Shown piece by piece: positions 11,150 through 18,234 of a stretch of DNA of 64,000 bases (positions are counted from its first letter, which is position 1; the number at the start of each line of letters is the position of its first letter). The notes beneath the pieces are model-generated. The model was given only the letters and a program-made list of their open reading frames with translations, did no database searches and was not told the origin of the DNA. The translations under genes and the position numbers were made by a program. The stretch is from Sulfolobus acidocaldarius SUSAZ (GTDB lineage: Archaea; Thermoproteota; Thermoprotei_A; Sulfolobales; Sulfolobaceae), in NCBI GenBank assembly GCA_000508305.1, contig CP006977.1, forward strand, positions 124,001 through 188,000, written 5' to 3'.

Positions 11150-11205
11150 TATCAGGTTATCGACCCTTCTTCATTGCTCAGCCTATGTCGACGTCATCAT
11201 AATTG
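11150..11205 (-). ncRNA. C/D box guide sRNA
   Basis: Minus-strand RNA with the full archaeal C/D architecture: C box ATGATGA (11194-11200), 12-nt guide, D' CTGA (11178-11181), 3-nt spacer, C' ATGAAGA (11168-11174), 12-nt guide, D CTGA (11152-11155). The two 12-nt guide spacings are those typical of Sulfolobus 2'-O-methylation guides bound by L7Ae, Nop5 and fibrillarin. The guides are CGTCGACATAGG (D') and AGGGTCGATAAC (D). By the D+5 rule each would direct methylation of a U in its target. I could not identify the rRNA or tRNA target by eye. A TATA-like AGTATATTAA near 11243-11252 may be its promoter. Confidence 0.82.
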
Positions 11206-11275
11206 TACCCCACCCGGCTGAGAATCCTCATTGACATGGGTTAATATACTCAGATTCGGGAGGAGGGTGGGGGTA
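11206..11275. repeat. GC-rich inverted repeat beside the sRNA gene
   Basis: Left arm TACCCCACCC (11206-11215) pairs with right arm GGGTGGGGGTA (11265-11275), with one extra G in the right arm. Shorter complementary pieces lie inside (CCCG/CGGG and GAATC/GATTC). The block is strikingly G/C-rich for this genome, and its plus strand carries closely spaced G runs at 11258-11273. It lies just upstream of the C box on the minus strand and ends about 50 nt before the GTG of the next plus-strand gene. Its role is unknown. Confidence 0.5.
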
Positions 11276-11323
11276 TTGCTGTTCTAGGTAGATATTTATA
11301 TTTAGCTTGGTTATATCATTTTT

Positions 11324-11632
11324 GTGTCAATAGACAAAGATTTTCTTTTAATTCAGGATATGATTTTGGCTAAAACCTCGATAGAGAAGGCATTACTTCA
11401 TGTAAACTCTAGAAATGAAAAGACAGTTTACTCGTGGGTTCATAGGGAATTGAGTGGTTTTTTTAGAAAATACTCCAAGAATAAGGATTTAGCTAACGAC
11501 ATCATTAAGATACAAGAGTGTATAAGTAAGGGGGATCATATTTGCTTAAAACAACAATTACTTTTAACTAAGAAAAAGATAGAAGAACAGATTGATTTAC
11601 TCTACAAGAGTATGTATAGAAGAGCATCTTAA
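11324..11632 (+). CDS. Unknown 102-residue helical protein
   Basis: No family recognised. The product is predicted all-helical, rich in Lys, Leu and Ile, with two cysteines in ECISKGDHICLK. The start is a GTG. A TATA-like ATATTTATATT at 11292-11302 is centred about 27 nt upstream, which makes a leaderless GTG-initiated message likely and supports the gene as real. It stands alone between the structured region and a convergent DtxR-type gene. Confidence 0.6.
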   Translation: MSIDKDFLLIQDMILAKTSIEKALLHVNSRNEKTVYSWVHRELSGFFRKYSKNKDLANDIIKIQECISKGDHICLKQQLLLTKKKIEEQIDLLYKSMYRRAS

Positions 11633-11724
11633 TAATTCTCATGTCTATACACTCTGTGAAAAATATATTTTAGTCCACGTACGTTGTGCTTCCATTTAAA
11701 TTACATCTGCTAGCTTAATTCTCG

Positions 11725-12123
11725 TTAATATGAAGGTATTCTCTCACCATGTGGGCATTTGCCCGGTTTTCCTAAATACTCATAAAGTTTATCAATAATC
11801 TCCTTTGGGACAGCGAAATCAAACTCCCTTGTAAACTGGCATGCCTCATCTTTCGAAAAACCCATATCTACCAATAAATACTCTAATATCCTATGAGCTC
11901 TAACTAGCTCCTCAATGGCTTTAATCCCTGTCTCTGTAATAGAGATTCCTTCCTTTTTCTTTTCTATGAACCCCTTCTTTTCTAGGTGTTGAAGCTCTTC
12001 GAAGGCGCTTGCAGGAGAGATTTTTAAATCTCTAGCTATCCAGCTTAATTTGGCTTGTTTACCCTGATCATTATATTTCCTAACAGCTACTAGATATATT
12101 AATTCACGCCTTGAAAGCTTCAC
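11725..12123 (-). CDS. DtxR/MntR-family metal-dependent transcriptional regulator
   Basis: A 132-residue regulator: an N-terminal winged helix (about 1-65) with the recognition region KISPASAFEELQHLEKKGFI, then a metal-binding and dimerisation helix and the hallmark C-terminal CPHGERIP. These proteins sense Fe(II) or Mn(II) and repress metal uptake genes. The usual Glu-His pair in the dimerisation helix is replaced by REFDFAVP, so the metal site differs from the standard. It is divergent from an aldolase gene, with interlocking TATA boxes in the 41 bp between them. Confidence 0.82.
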   Translation of the reverse strand: MKLSRRELIYLVAVRKYNDQGKQAKLSWIARDLKISPASAFEELQHLEKKGFIEKKKEGISITETGIKAIEELVRAHRILEYLLVDMGFSKDEACQFTREFDFAVPKEIIDKLYEYLGKPGKCPHGERIPSY

Positions 12124-12132
12124 AAATCTTAA

Positions 12133-12153
12133 TATATAATCGAACTATTTAAG
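12133..12153. promoter_or_regulatory. Interlocked divergent TATA boxes
   Basis: The 41-bp gap between two divergent genes contains TATATAAT at 12133-12140, centred 29 nt before the plus-strand ATG at 12165. It also contains CTATTTAAG at 12145-12153 (minus-strand CTTAAATAG), centred about 26 nt before the minus-strand ATG at 12123. Both genes would be leaderless, and the two boxes are only a few bases apart, so binding at one may exclude the other. Confidence 0.55.
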
Positions 12154-12164
12154 TATGTGTAAAT

Positions 12165-13022
12165 ATGGAAGGAGTAGTACCCGCAATTGTCACTCCCTTT
12201 AAGGAAAATGAAGATATTGATTTTGAATCTCTAAATTTATTTTTGAATTTTCTTGGGAGAAATGGAGTTAAGTGGATATTCGCTTTAGGTAGTACTGGAG
12301 AATTTAATATGTTAAGTTTAAGTGAGAAGCAAGAGTTTATAAGAAAACTGAGAGAGATAACAAAACTCAAAATAATAGTCAATGTCTCTGAAAATTCTCT
12401 TAAGAACACACTCTCATTGGGTAAGCTAGCTTTTGATGTGGGCATGGAAGGAATTGCACTCATTCCTCCAATATATCATAAGCCTTCTGAAAGTGGGCTA
12501 ATCAGCTATTTTGAGGAGATGTCGAAATTAGGTCTTCCATTATATGTTTACGCATATCCTGACAAGGTTCCCATAACATATGAGACAATAAGTAAGTTAG
12601 TGAAGCAAGATATTATAGATGGAATTAAGTTGACCACTGATAACTTACCTTTATTCAAGAAATATTTAGGTCTAAAAGAAATTAAGAATGACCTGAAAAT
12701 CCTGATAGGGAGCGATACTTTATTTATATACTCATTAATTGAGGGCGGTAATGGATGCATATCAGCAGTAGCTAACGTCGCCCCGGAGTTAATGATGAGG
12801 GCATATCAGGGAGTAAGAGAAGGTAAGTTAAATGAGAGTTTAGAGATTCAAGAGATGATATCAAAGATAAGTGATGCAATAATGAGTGGAGATTTTCCCT
12901 CAGGTGTAAAGGTAGCCCTGAGGTATAGAGGGGTAAGTGTAGGAAGTGTAAGGAGACCCTTAAAGGAGAGTATTGAGGTGAATGCTCGTATATACTCAGT
13001 TCTGAAAGAGCTCGGAATGTGA
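12165..13022 (+). CDS. DapA/NanA/KdgA-family class I aldolase
   Basis: A 285-residue member of the dihydrodipicolinate synthase / N-acetylneuraminate lyase / 2-keto-3-deoxygluconate aldolase superfamily. The Schiff-base lysine is K155 in DGIKLTTDN, the catalytic tyrosine is Y131 in VYAYPDK, and the pyruvate-carboxylate loop is GSTGE (42-46). Sulfolobales make lysine through aminoadipate, so a true DapA role is unlikely; a sugar-acid or hydroxyacid aldolase is more plausible. It does not resemble the well-known Sulfolobus KdgA closely enough to use that name. The C box of an sRNA begins one base before its TGA stop codon and overlaps it. Confidence 0.8.
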   Translation: MEGVVPAIVTPFKENEDIDFESLNLFLNFLGRNGVKWIFALGSTGEFNMLSLSEKQEFIRKLREITKLKIIVNVSENSLKNTLSLGKLAFDVGMEGIALIPPIYHKPSESGLISYFEEMSKLGLPLYVYAYPDKVPITYETISKLVKQDIIDGIKLTTDNLPLFKKYLGLKEIKNDLKILIGSDTLFIYSLIEGGNGCISAVANVAPELMMRAYQGVREGKLNESLEIQEMISKISDAIMSGDFPSGVKVALRYRGVSVGSVRRPLKESIEVNARIYSVLKELGM

Positions 13023-13074
13023 TGAGGGGTCGATGTTACTGATCAATTGATGAGATTATCTCCGGCTGAGAAGC
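13014..13074 (+). ncRNA. C/D box guide sRNA overlapping the aldolase stop codon
   Basis: Plus-strand RNA with all four boxes in register: C GTGATGA (13019-13025), 13-nt guide, D' CTGA (13039-13042), 4-nt spacer, C' TTGATGA (13047-13053), 12-nt guide, D CTGA (13066-13069). The C box overlaps the TGA stop of the aldolase gene, so the RNA may be processed from, or compete with, that message. The guides are GGGGTCGATGTTA (D') and GATTATCTCCGG (D). The D' guide shares the core GGGTCGAT with the D guide of the sRNA at 11150-11205. The flanking ends are estimated, not seen. Confidence 0.8.
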
Positions 13075-13503
13075 TTACTCCTCATCTAAATGTATTTTCG
13101 TAAACCTCATGTGTCTTTTAATTGCATCTACGACGAAAACTATCCCGCCAATAAGCACTACTATGGCTGAAAATACTTCTAATGCAAGCTCATGGGAGGA
13201 AATGAGAAATATTATGATGAAAAATGAGGTCAGGAAGAAAGAGGCAAAAAACACACTTTTAGGTAAGATATTGTTGAAAAGCAACATGTAATCGTCATCA
13301 AGAATTACTTTTCTAGGCACTATCTTTCCTTCTAATGTTTCCTCAACTAAACCAGCAGCAACAAGTTTTTTCACGTGATATCTCACAGCACTTGTTGAAG
13401 AGAAACCCAGATCCTCTTGTATTTGTCGTATTGTGACACCGTTTTTACTCTTCAGCACATAGTAGTAGACTCTCTTTGTAGGCAATGATAATGAAAGCTC
13501 CAT
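13075..13503 (-). CDS. Membrane-bound winged-helix transcriptional regulator
   Basis: A 142-residue protein: an N-terminal winged helix (about 1-65, with GVTIRQIQEDLGFSSTSAVRYHVKKL as the HTH) and two C-terminal membrane helices (about 82-102 and 108-128), ending in a charged tail. This layout matches the Sulfolobales one-component membrane-tethered regulators of which ArnR and ArnR1 are known examples. The target genes cannot be inferred, because the neighbours are an aldolase and a large NTPase. Its 3' end lies just past the D box of the convergent sRNA. Confidence 0.75.
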   Translation of the reverse strand: MELSLSLPTKRVYYYVLKSKNGVTIRQIQEDLGFSSTSAVRYHVKKLVAAGLVEETLEGKIVPRKVILDDDYMLLFNNILPKSVFFASFFLTSFFIIIFLISSHELALEVFSAIVVLIGGIVFVVDAIKRHMRFTKIHLDEE

Positions 13504-13561
13504 GTTGACTCATTATTTGTTTTTTGTCAAATAAATCTTTCTGAGAAAATTTTCATACTAG

Positions 13562-16390
13562 TTAGTAATCTCTATAGCCTAACACATGCCATAAACCTGT
13601 TAATGTGACTAATAAAACTAGAACTTTACTCCTATCATTTTTGTACTTAGAGATGAGTGTTAGCATAACTGAATTGTAGTAATTTCTATCTATTTCTTCT
13701 CCTTTGAGGAGACTATATAAATCTGTAAAAAGGTTGTACTGTATAAGGTCATTTTTATCTATTTGATAAATTAAAAGTTCTATTAAAGGTAAAGCATTTT
13801 TATTACCCATTAGAAAGAGAGTGGAGTAAAATACTAATAGGTCAGAAATAGTCTCTACTTTCGTAAGTATCTTTACTTTATTATCTATTATCATCTTTGA
13901 TAATGTAATTGCAGTAGCAATACTACTTTTAGCTTTATTATCTTTTATCTTGTGAATAATTGAGGATAGTTCAGTTATTCCCTGTAGAGCAAGCCTAGCT
14001 TCATATTTCTCATTATTGGCTAGACTTTTAAGTATCTGGAGCTGGTACATTTTTAATAGATCCATATAGTCTTCGTCTGTTGTACTAGAACTCTTTATTC
14101 TCTTGAGTATTATTTGTCCCCACGGTAGAATTAGTTTCTCAGCCAACTCAATTGTTCCCTTTACTGACTCGTCATTAGGATGAGTTAACAACAATGTATA
14201 TCCAATTATGGCATCAGCTCTCCTTTTTAAGAAATCCATAAAATCCTCTATTTTATCAAATTGATTCGGAGCATATAGGTATGAGATTACCTCCTTAAAC
14301 TCCTTTAGATTTAGTTGTGTATTCTTGGCTTTTGTATAATTTTTTCTAAACTTATCATAAAGTGTTACAACCTTGCTAAGTTCCTTATTTCTCACGTTGT
14401 AGTCAATTAATAGAGAGTAAATCAGAGTTGAAAGTAACGGGTCCTTCACATCGATCTTATCTATCATGTCTGTTTTGTAGTAAAGTAATGATAATGGAAT
14501 TTGAGAGAAGGGGGTGATCGTAGACAAATCCTCCAACATCTTTTCTAGGTTAGTCGGTGTATTTTCTTTAAGAAAACTATAAATTATTAGAGAGAACAAA
14601 TTCGCTAACCTTCTATCTTTTCCTAATCTATTGAAGCTAGAAATGACATCACTTAATAAATCTCTAATTACTGTTTTATCTTTCAATTTAAGTATTTCTT
14701 CAAATGACCATGAAACACACTCTCTGTTTCCACTTTTCCTTAGTAAAACTAGAATATTAATGATATTTTCTATAGGATCTACGTCTCCCTTCAATTCCTC
14801 ACAATCAATACTTTTTGTTGCAGATACTACGTCGGCTAGTTCATTGAATATTTTTCTTATTGCTAATCTCGATGGCTTATACAATTTCCCTGCTGACAAA
14901 AGTAGTTTATTTAATTCACTATTTACTTGTAGTCGACTTTCGCCTACTTCTGCAAAATACAACTTAAGCAAGTCTATTGCACTGGTAGAGTCTTCTCTTA
15001 CTTTACTTAATAGGTAGTAAGATAATCCATCAATGATCTTGTCTAAATCTACCTTACGCTGGCTTTCTTTTATGTATTCATCATCAAAATATGTCTTTAG
15101 ATCTTCGTTTACGTTAGAAAACCACTCAACTATTATGTCTTTATCTTCTTCAACTACTCTTCTCCCGTTCTTAGCAAGTGTGAATAAACCAAGTTTATAT
15201 GGTATAGGAGTCCCATATTCTTCTGCAAGTTTAACTAATGGAATATACCATATGGCTTTATTCGGATCTGCATCTAGAATCACATTGTAAAAGTAGTCAA
15301 ATATATTTCTTTCATAATCTTTTAACAAATCATTATAATTTGGTGAAGAGAGGAAATGGTCTAATATTTCTATTACTTGTCCTTCCGGTTTCAAGGTATA
15401 GTAAATGTCCTTAGTTAGAACTATTATCTTTCTAAAGCCCAGGCTGTTATTAATATCATCTTGAATTTTCTTAATAAAGGCGTAATTTCCTTCTAAGTCA
15501 TGATAGTCTATTAACTTGACATCGTCAAATCCTATCTCTTTAAGCCTCTTCATTATCAAACTACTTAAGGTACTCTTTCCACTTCTAATGGGTCCTAATA
15601 TTATTAAGTCCTTCCCTTGAGTTACTGTCCTAACCCCATAATTAGTTAAATCAACGAATTCAGGAAAACTTAGAGGAGATATTATATTGCCGTTATCAAT
15701 TTCCTCCCCTACTACATTATCTATTTCCCCTAGCTCGTATTTGGAAGATCCTGGTAGAAGTCCTAAACCGGAGTCTAAGAAGTAAAATATCATTTTTTTA
15801 TAAGATTCTGGTAGAAGTTCCCAGTCTCTCTTTAAATTATTTCCCTTATAATATTTTTTTAGTAAATCTAAGGGTTTTCCTGATTCTCTGCCCACATACA
15901 TGATTGGTCTAAAACGATTTGTTAGCCTTAGGAACTCATCTAACTTTCCCTCTGTATATAACTTTAAACCTTCCCTTACCAAAAGGGGAATATAGGAAAA
16001 GTAATTGTCCAATACGAAACATGAATAATCGAGTATTTTAGCCATTTCATTTCCAGTAACTCCTTTTGACTTCAGATAAGCTATTGCCTTGTAATAAGGA
16101 TAGGTTAGCGCATATCCTCTTGCAACAAGAGAACTTTCACCCAACTTGATATTCCCTTTCACTAGATCAACAACATAAAAATTTCCTATCACATGAACCT
16201 TTGATTCATTTTCATGTTTGACTTTCTTTAAAGTTTCCCTAAGGGCAAGAAACTCTTTCAAGTCATTGAATTCATCAGGCAATTCGATCAAGTTAAACTT
16301 TCTTGCTATATTCGATTTGTTGAAGAGTGGAGGGACACGAACACAGATTGGTCTCCTCTTAACTCCTGCGAGTGATGTAATAATCTTCAT
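13562..16390 (-). CDS. Large orphan P-loop NTPase
   Basis: A 942-residue protein of no family I recognise. About 265 residues of unfamiliar N-terminal sequence precede a Walker A motif, GPIRSGKST (266-274). A following hydrophobic strand (KIIVLTKD, about residue 315) could be Walker B. The remaining 550 residues are leucine-, isoleucine- and lysine-rich helices resembling a solenoid or STAND-type C-terminal region. I chose the ATG at 16390 over an upstream TTG at 16435, because a TATA-like TTATATACT lies 24-35 nt before the ATG and inside the longer version. No membrane helices. Neighbours give no pathway. Confidence 0.7.
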   Translation of the reverse strand: MKIITSLAGVKRRPICVRVPPLFNKSNIARKFNLIELPDEFNDLKEFLALRETLKKVKHENESKVHVIGNFYVVDLVKGNIKLGESSLVARGYALTYPYYKAIAYLKSKGVTGNEMAKILDYSCFVLDNYFSYIPLLVREGLKLYTEGKLDEFLRLTNRFRPIMYVGRESGKPLDLLKKYYKGNNLKRDWELLPESYKKMIFYFLDSGLGLLPGSSKYELGEIDNVVGEEIDNGNIISPLSFPEFVDLTNYGVRTVTQGKDLIILGPIRSGKSTLSSLIMKRLKEIGFDDVKLIDYHDLEGNYAFIKKIQDDINNSLGFRKIIVLTKDIYYTLKPEGQVIEILDHFLSSPNYNDLLKDYERNIFDYFYNVILDADPNKAIWYIPLVKLAEEYGTPIPYKLGLFTLAKNGRRVVEEDKDIIVEWFSNVNEDLKTYFDDEYIKESQRKVDLDKIIDGLSYYLLSKVREDSTSAIDLLKLYFAEVGESRLQVNSELNKLLLSAGKLYKPSRLAIRKIFNELADVVSATKSIDCEELKGDVDPIENIINILVLLRKSGNRECVSWSFEEILKLKDKTVIRDLLSDVISSFNRLGKDRRLANLFSLIIYSFLKENTPTNLEKMLEDLSTITPFSQIPLSLLYYKTDMIDKIDVKDPLLSTLIYSLLIDYNVRNKELSKVVTLYDKFRKNYTKAKNTQLNLKEFKEVISYLYAPNQFDKIEDFMDFLKRRADAIIGYTLLLTHPNDESVKGTIELAEKLILPWGQIILKRIKSSSTTDEDYMDLLKMYQLQILKSLANNEKYEARLALQGITELSSIIHKIKDNKAKSSIATAITLSKMIIDNKVKILTKVETISDLLVFYSTLFLMGNKNALPLIELLIYQIDKNDLIQYNLFTDLYSLLKGEEIDRNYYNSVMLTLISKYKNDRSKVLVLLVTLTGLWHVLGYRDY

Positions 16391-16411
16391 TATACTGGCA
16401 TACTTTGATAA

Positions 16412-16425
16412 AAATAGTATATAAC
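16412..16425 (-). promoter_or_regulatory. TATA-like box of the large NTPase gene
   Basis: On the minus strand GTTATATACTAT is centred about 29 nt before the ATG at 16390. It would produce a leaderless message and makes the more upstream TTG at 16435 unusable, because that codon lies upstream of the box. Confidence 0.55.
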
Positions 16426-16500
16426 GATTAGCCAAAAATCTTATGTTTCCAATGCCACTAGTTTGTTAGCAGAGTTAAATATGAAGGTGAATTCTGACTT

Positions 16501-16523
16501 CCTCTCCGCCTTAAAAGGCGAGG
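16501..16523. repeat. IS200/IS605-like end hairpin (possible solo remnant)
   Basis: An imperfect hairpin with stem CGCCTT/AAGGCG, extended by CTC/GAG with a bulge, stands between the NTPase and ALDH genes. Read on the minus strand, GAAAGCCTCGCC ... GGCGGAGAGGAAGTCAG closely resembles the right-end hairpins of archaeal IS200/IS605 (tnpB-type) elements, where the same structure forms the 3' part of the guide-like RNA. No transposase or TnpB reading frame adjoins it, so it is either a remnant or a coincidental terminator-like hairpin. Confidence 0.4.
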
Positions 16524-16584
16524 CTTTCATCATTTTGTAATTTTGTCTTTTTTATTGTGATATCTTTAAAGAACTATATCCGCT

Positions 16585-16598
16585 AAAATATAAATATA
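16585..16598 (+). promoter_or_regulatory. TATA-like box of the ALDH gene
   Basis: AAAATATAAATATA is centred 27 nt before the ATG at 16619, giving a leaderless transcript. This is one of the clearest TATA boxes in the window. Confidence 0.6.
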
Positions 16599-16618
16599 GA
16601 CCGTCATATATATTAATC

Positions 16619-18184
16619 ATGGCATTTGTAAATGAGAGAACGTATCAGAAGTACTTAGAAGAAGGGAGAGAAGAGGAATTTCACAAGGAATTCGACAAGG
16701 CTGTAAATGAACTATCATCAGGAATAGGAAAGGAATATCCATTGATTATAGGTAAAAGTGAGATAAGGACTAATGAAAAAATAATTGTCACAGTCTCCTT
16801 TAATTCTGATTTAAGGTTAGGAATATTCCAGAAAGCAACTGAGAGCGAGCTGAATAAAGCCATAGAAACTGCAGAAAATGCCTATAAGGAATGGCAATAT
16901 TCAGACTGGAAAGACAGAGTAGAGATTGCTATGAGAGCTGCTGAGTTAATGGCAAGACACAAATTCGCTCTGGCAGCCACAATTACTTTTGAAAACGGTA
17001 AAAATAGGTATGAAGCCATGGCTGAAGTCGACGAAACAATAGATTATCTTAGGTACTACGCCTATTTGTTAGAGGAGAATAGGGGATATATCAGGGAAAT
17101 GGAGTCAAGAATTTACAAGAATGAGAAAGGATATAGCGTGATGAGACCGTATGGTACATGGTTTGTAGTCTCGCCGTTTAATTTTCCTTTGGCAATAACT
17201 GCTACCATGACTTTAGGCGCAGTTCTAACTGGGAATACAGCTATTGTAAAGCCTTCGTCAGATACACCATTATCAGCATACAACCTAATACAGATTCTGA
17301 GAAGAGCAGGGTTGCCTGATGGTGTGGTAAATTATTTAACTGGGAAAGGAAGTGAAATTGTTACTCCAGCTCTGAAGAGCAGGAGGATAGCCGGTCTAGC
17401 TTTCACAGGATCAAAGGATGTTGGGCATAAACTCGCAAAGGATTTTCTCGATATAGATACTAGACCTATAGTTATGGAGTTAGGTGGTAAAAATGCTGTC
17501 ATAGTTACCGATAAGGCAAATATAGACAAGGCTGTAGAAGGCGTATTTAGAGGTGCGTTTGGTTTTGGAGGGCAAAAGTGTAGTGCGAGCTCAAGAATTT
17601 ACGTTGAAACTAATGTTTATGATACGTTTCTGAACAAGTTAGTGAATAGGACTAAGGAGGCGATCATAGGAGACCCTACAAAGAAGGAGACATTTCTTGG
17701 TCCGTTAATAAATTCCGACGCGGTATCAAAGTATGTTAAGTTCGTAGAGGAAGCTAAGAAAGGAGGGGGAGAGATTGTGTACGGTGGAGAGGTCATAGAC
17801 ATGAAGAGAAGGTTGGTTAAACCAACAATAGTATCCAATTTACCCCTATCTCATTGGTTATGGAAGACTGAGTTATTTGTACCTATAATTCTAGTTACTA
17901 AAATCGGTAGTCTTGAGGAAGGGGTTAAATTAGCAAATGATGTTGAATATGGATTAACTGCCGGAATATTCTCAGAAGATCAGAAAGAGATAGAATATTT
18001 CTTTAACAAGATTGAAGCTGGTGTAGTGTATGCAAATAGAATGGTAGGAGCTACTACTGGAGCGATGCCAGGAGTACAGCCATTTGGAGGCTGGAAACAT
18101 TCAGGATGGACAGGTAAGAACGCTGGAGGATCTTACTATTTACTTTCTTTTGTTAGAGAACAGGCAAGGACAATATATACATAA
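16619..18184 (+). CDS. Aldehyde dehydrogenase, 1-pyrroline-5-carboxylate dehydrogenase type
   Basis: A 521-residue NAD(P)-dependent aldehyde dehydrogenase. The cofactor-binding SPFNFPL and KPSSDTP segments, the catalytic glutamate in MELGGKNA and the nucleophilic cysteine in GGQKCSASSR (near residue 322) are all present. The long N-terminal extension (about 50 residues before the fold) and the PFGGWKHSGWTGKNAGG C-terminal motif match P5C dehydrogenases, which oxidise glutamate semialdehyde to glutamate in proline breakdown. Substrate assignment is by resemblance only. No proline dehydrogenase is adjacent. Confidence 0.82.
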   Translation: MAFVNERTYQKYLEEGREEEFHKEFDKAVNELSSGIGKEYPLIIGKSEIRTNEKIIVTVSFNSDLRLGIFQKATESELNKAIETAENAYKEWQYSDWKDRVEIAMRAAELMARHKFALAATITFENGKNRYEAMAEVDETIDYLRYYAYLLEENRGYIREMESRIYKNEKGYSVMRPYGTWFVVSPFNFPLAITATMTLGAVLTGNTAIVKPSSDTPLSAYNLIQILRRAGLPDGVVNYLTGKGSEIVTPALKSRRIAGLAFTGSKDVGHKLAKDFLDIDTRPIVMELGGKNAVIVTDKANIDKAVEGVFRGAFGFGGQKCSASSRIYVETNVYDTFLNKLVNRTKEAIIGDPTKKETFLGPLINSDAVSKYVKFVEEAKKGGGEIVYGGEVIDMKRRLVKPTIVSNLPLSHWLWKTELFVPIILVTKIGSLEEGVKLANDVEYGLTAGIFSEDQKEIEYFFNKIEAGVVYANRMVGATTGAMPGVQPFGGWKHSGWTGKNAGGSYYLLSFVREQARTIYT

Positions 18185-18234
18185 GTTGTTTAGTTCAAAT
18201 AATGTAAGAACATATATTTTTCATCATCTTCTTT

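Noticed and set aside
11206-11275. The GC-rich inverted repeat as a tRNA gene
   Set aside because: No T-loop, D-stem or anticodon arm can be fitted to it.
12149-12463. Minus-strand ORF opposite the aldolase gene
   Set aside because: It is an antisense shadow of a conserved enzyme with no sensible protein features.
12165-13022. Calling the aldolase KdgA of the branched Entner-Doudoroff pathway or DapA
   Set aside because: The motifs fit only the superfamily, the sequence differs from known Sulfolobus KdgA, and lysine is made by another route in this group.
13026-13070. The CTGA/TGATGA boxes after the aldolase as chance sequence
   Set aside because: The full set of four boxes with correct guide lengths and spacer makes chance unlikely, so I retained it as an sRNA.
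16391-16435. Extra 15 N-terminal residues for the large NTPase from a TTG at 16435
   Set aside because: A TATA-like box with correct spacing to the ATG at 16390 lies inside this segment.
16527-16533. A C box-like ATGATGA on the minus strand beside the IS-like hairpin
   Set aside because: No D' or D box follows at guide distance.
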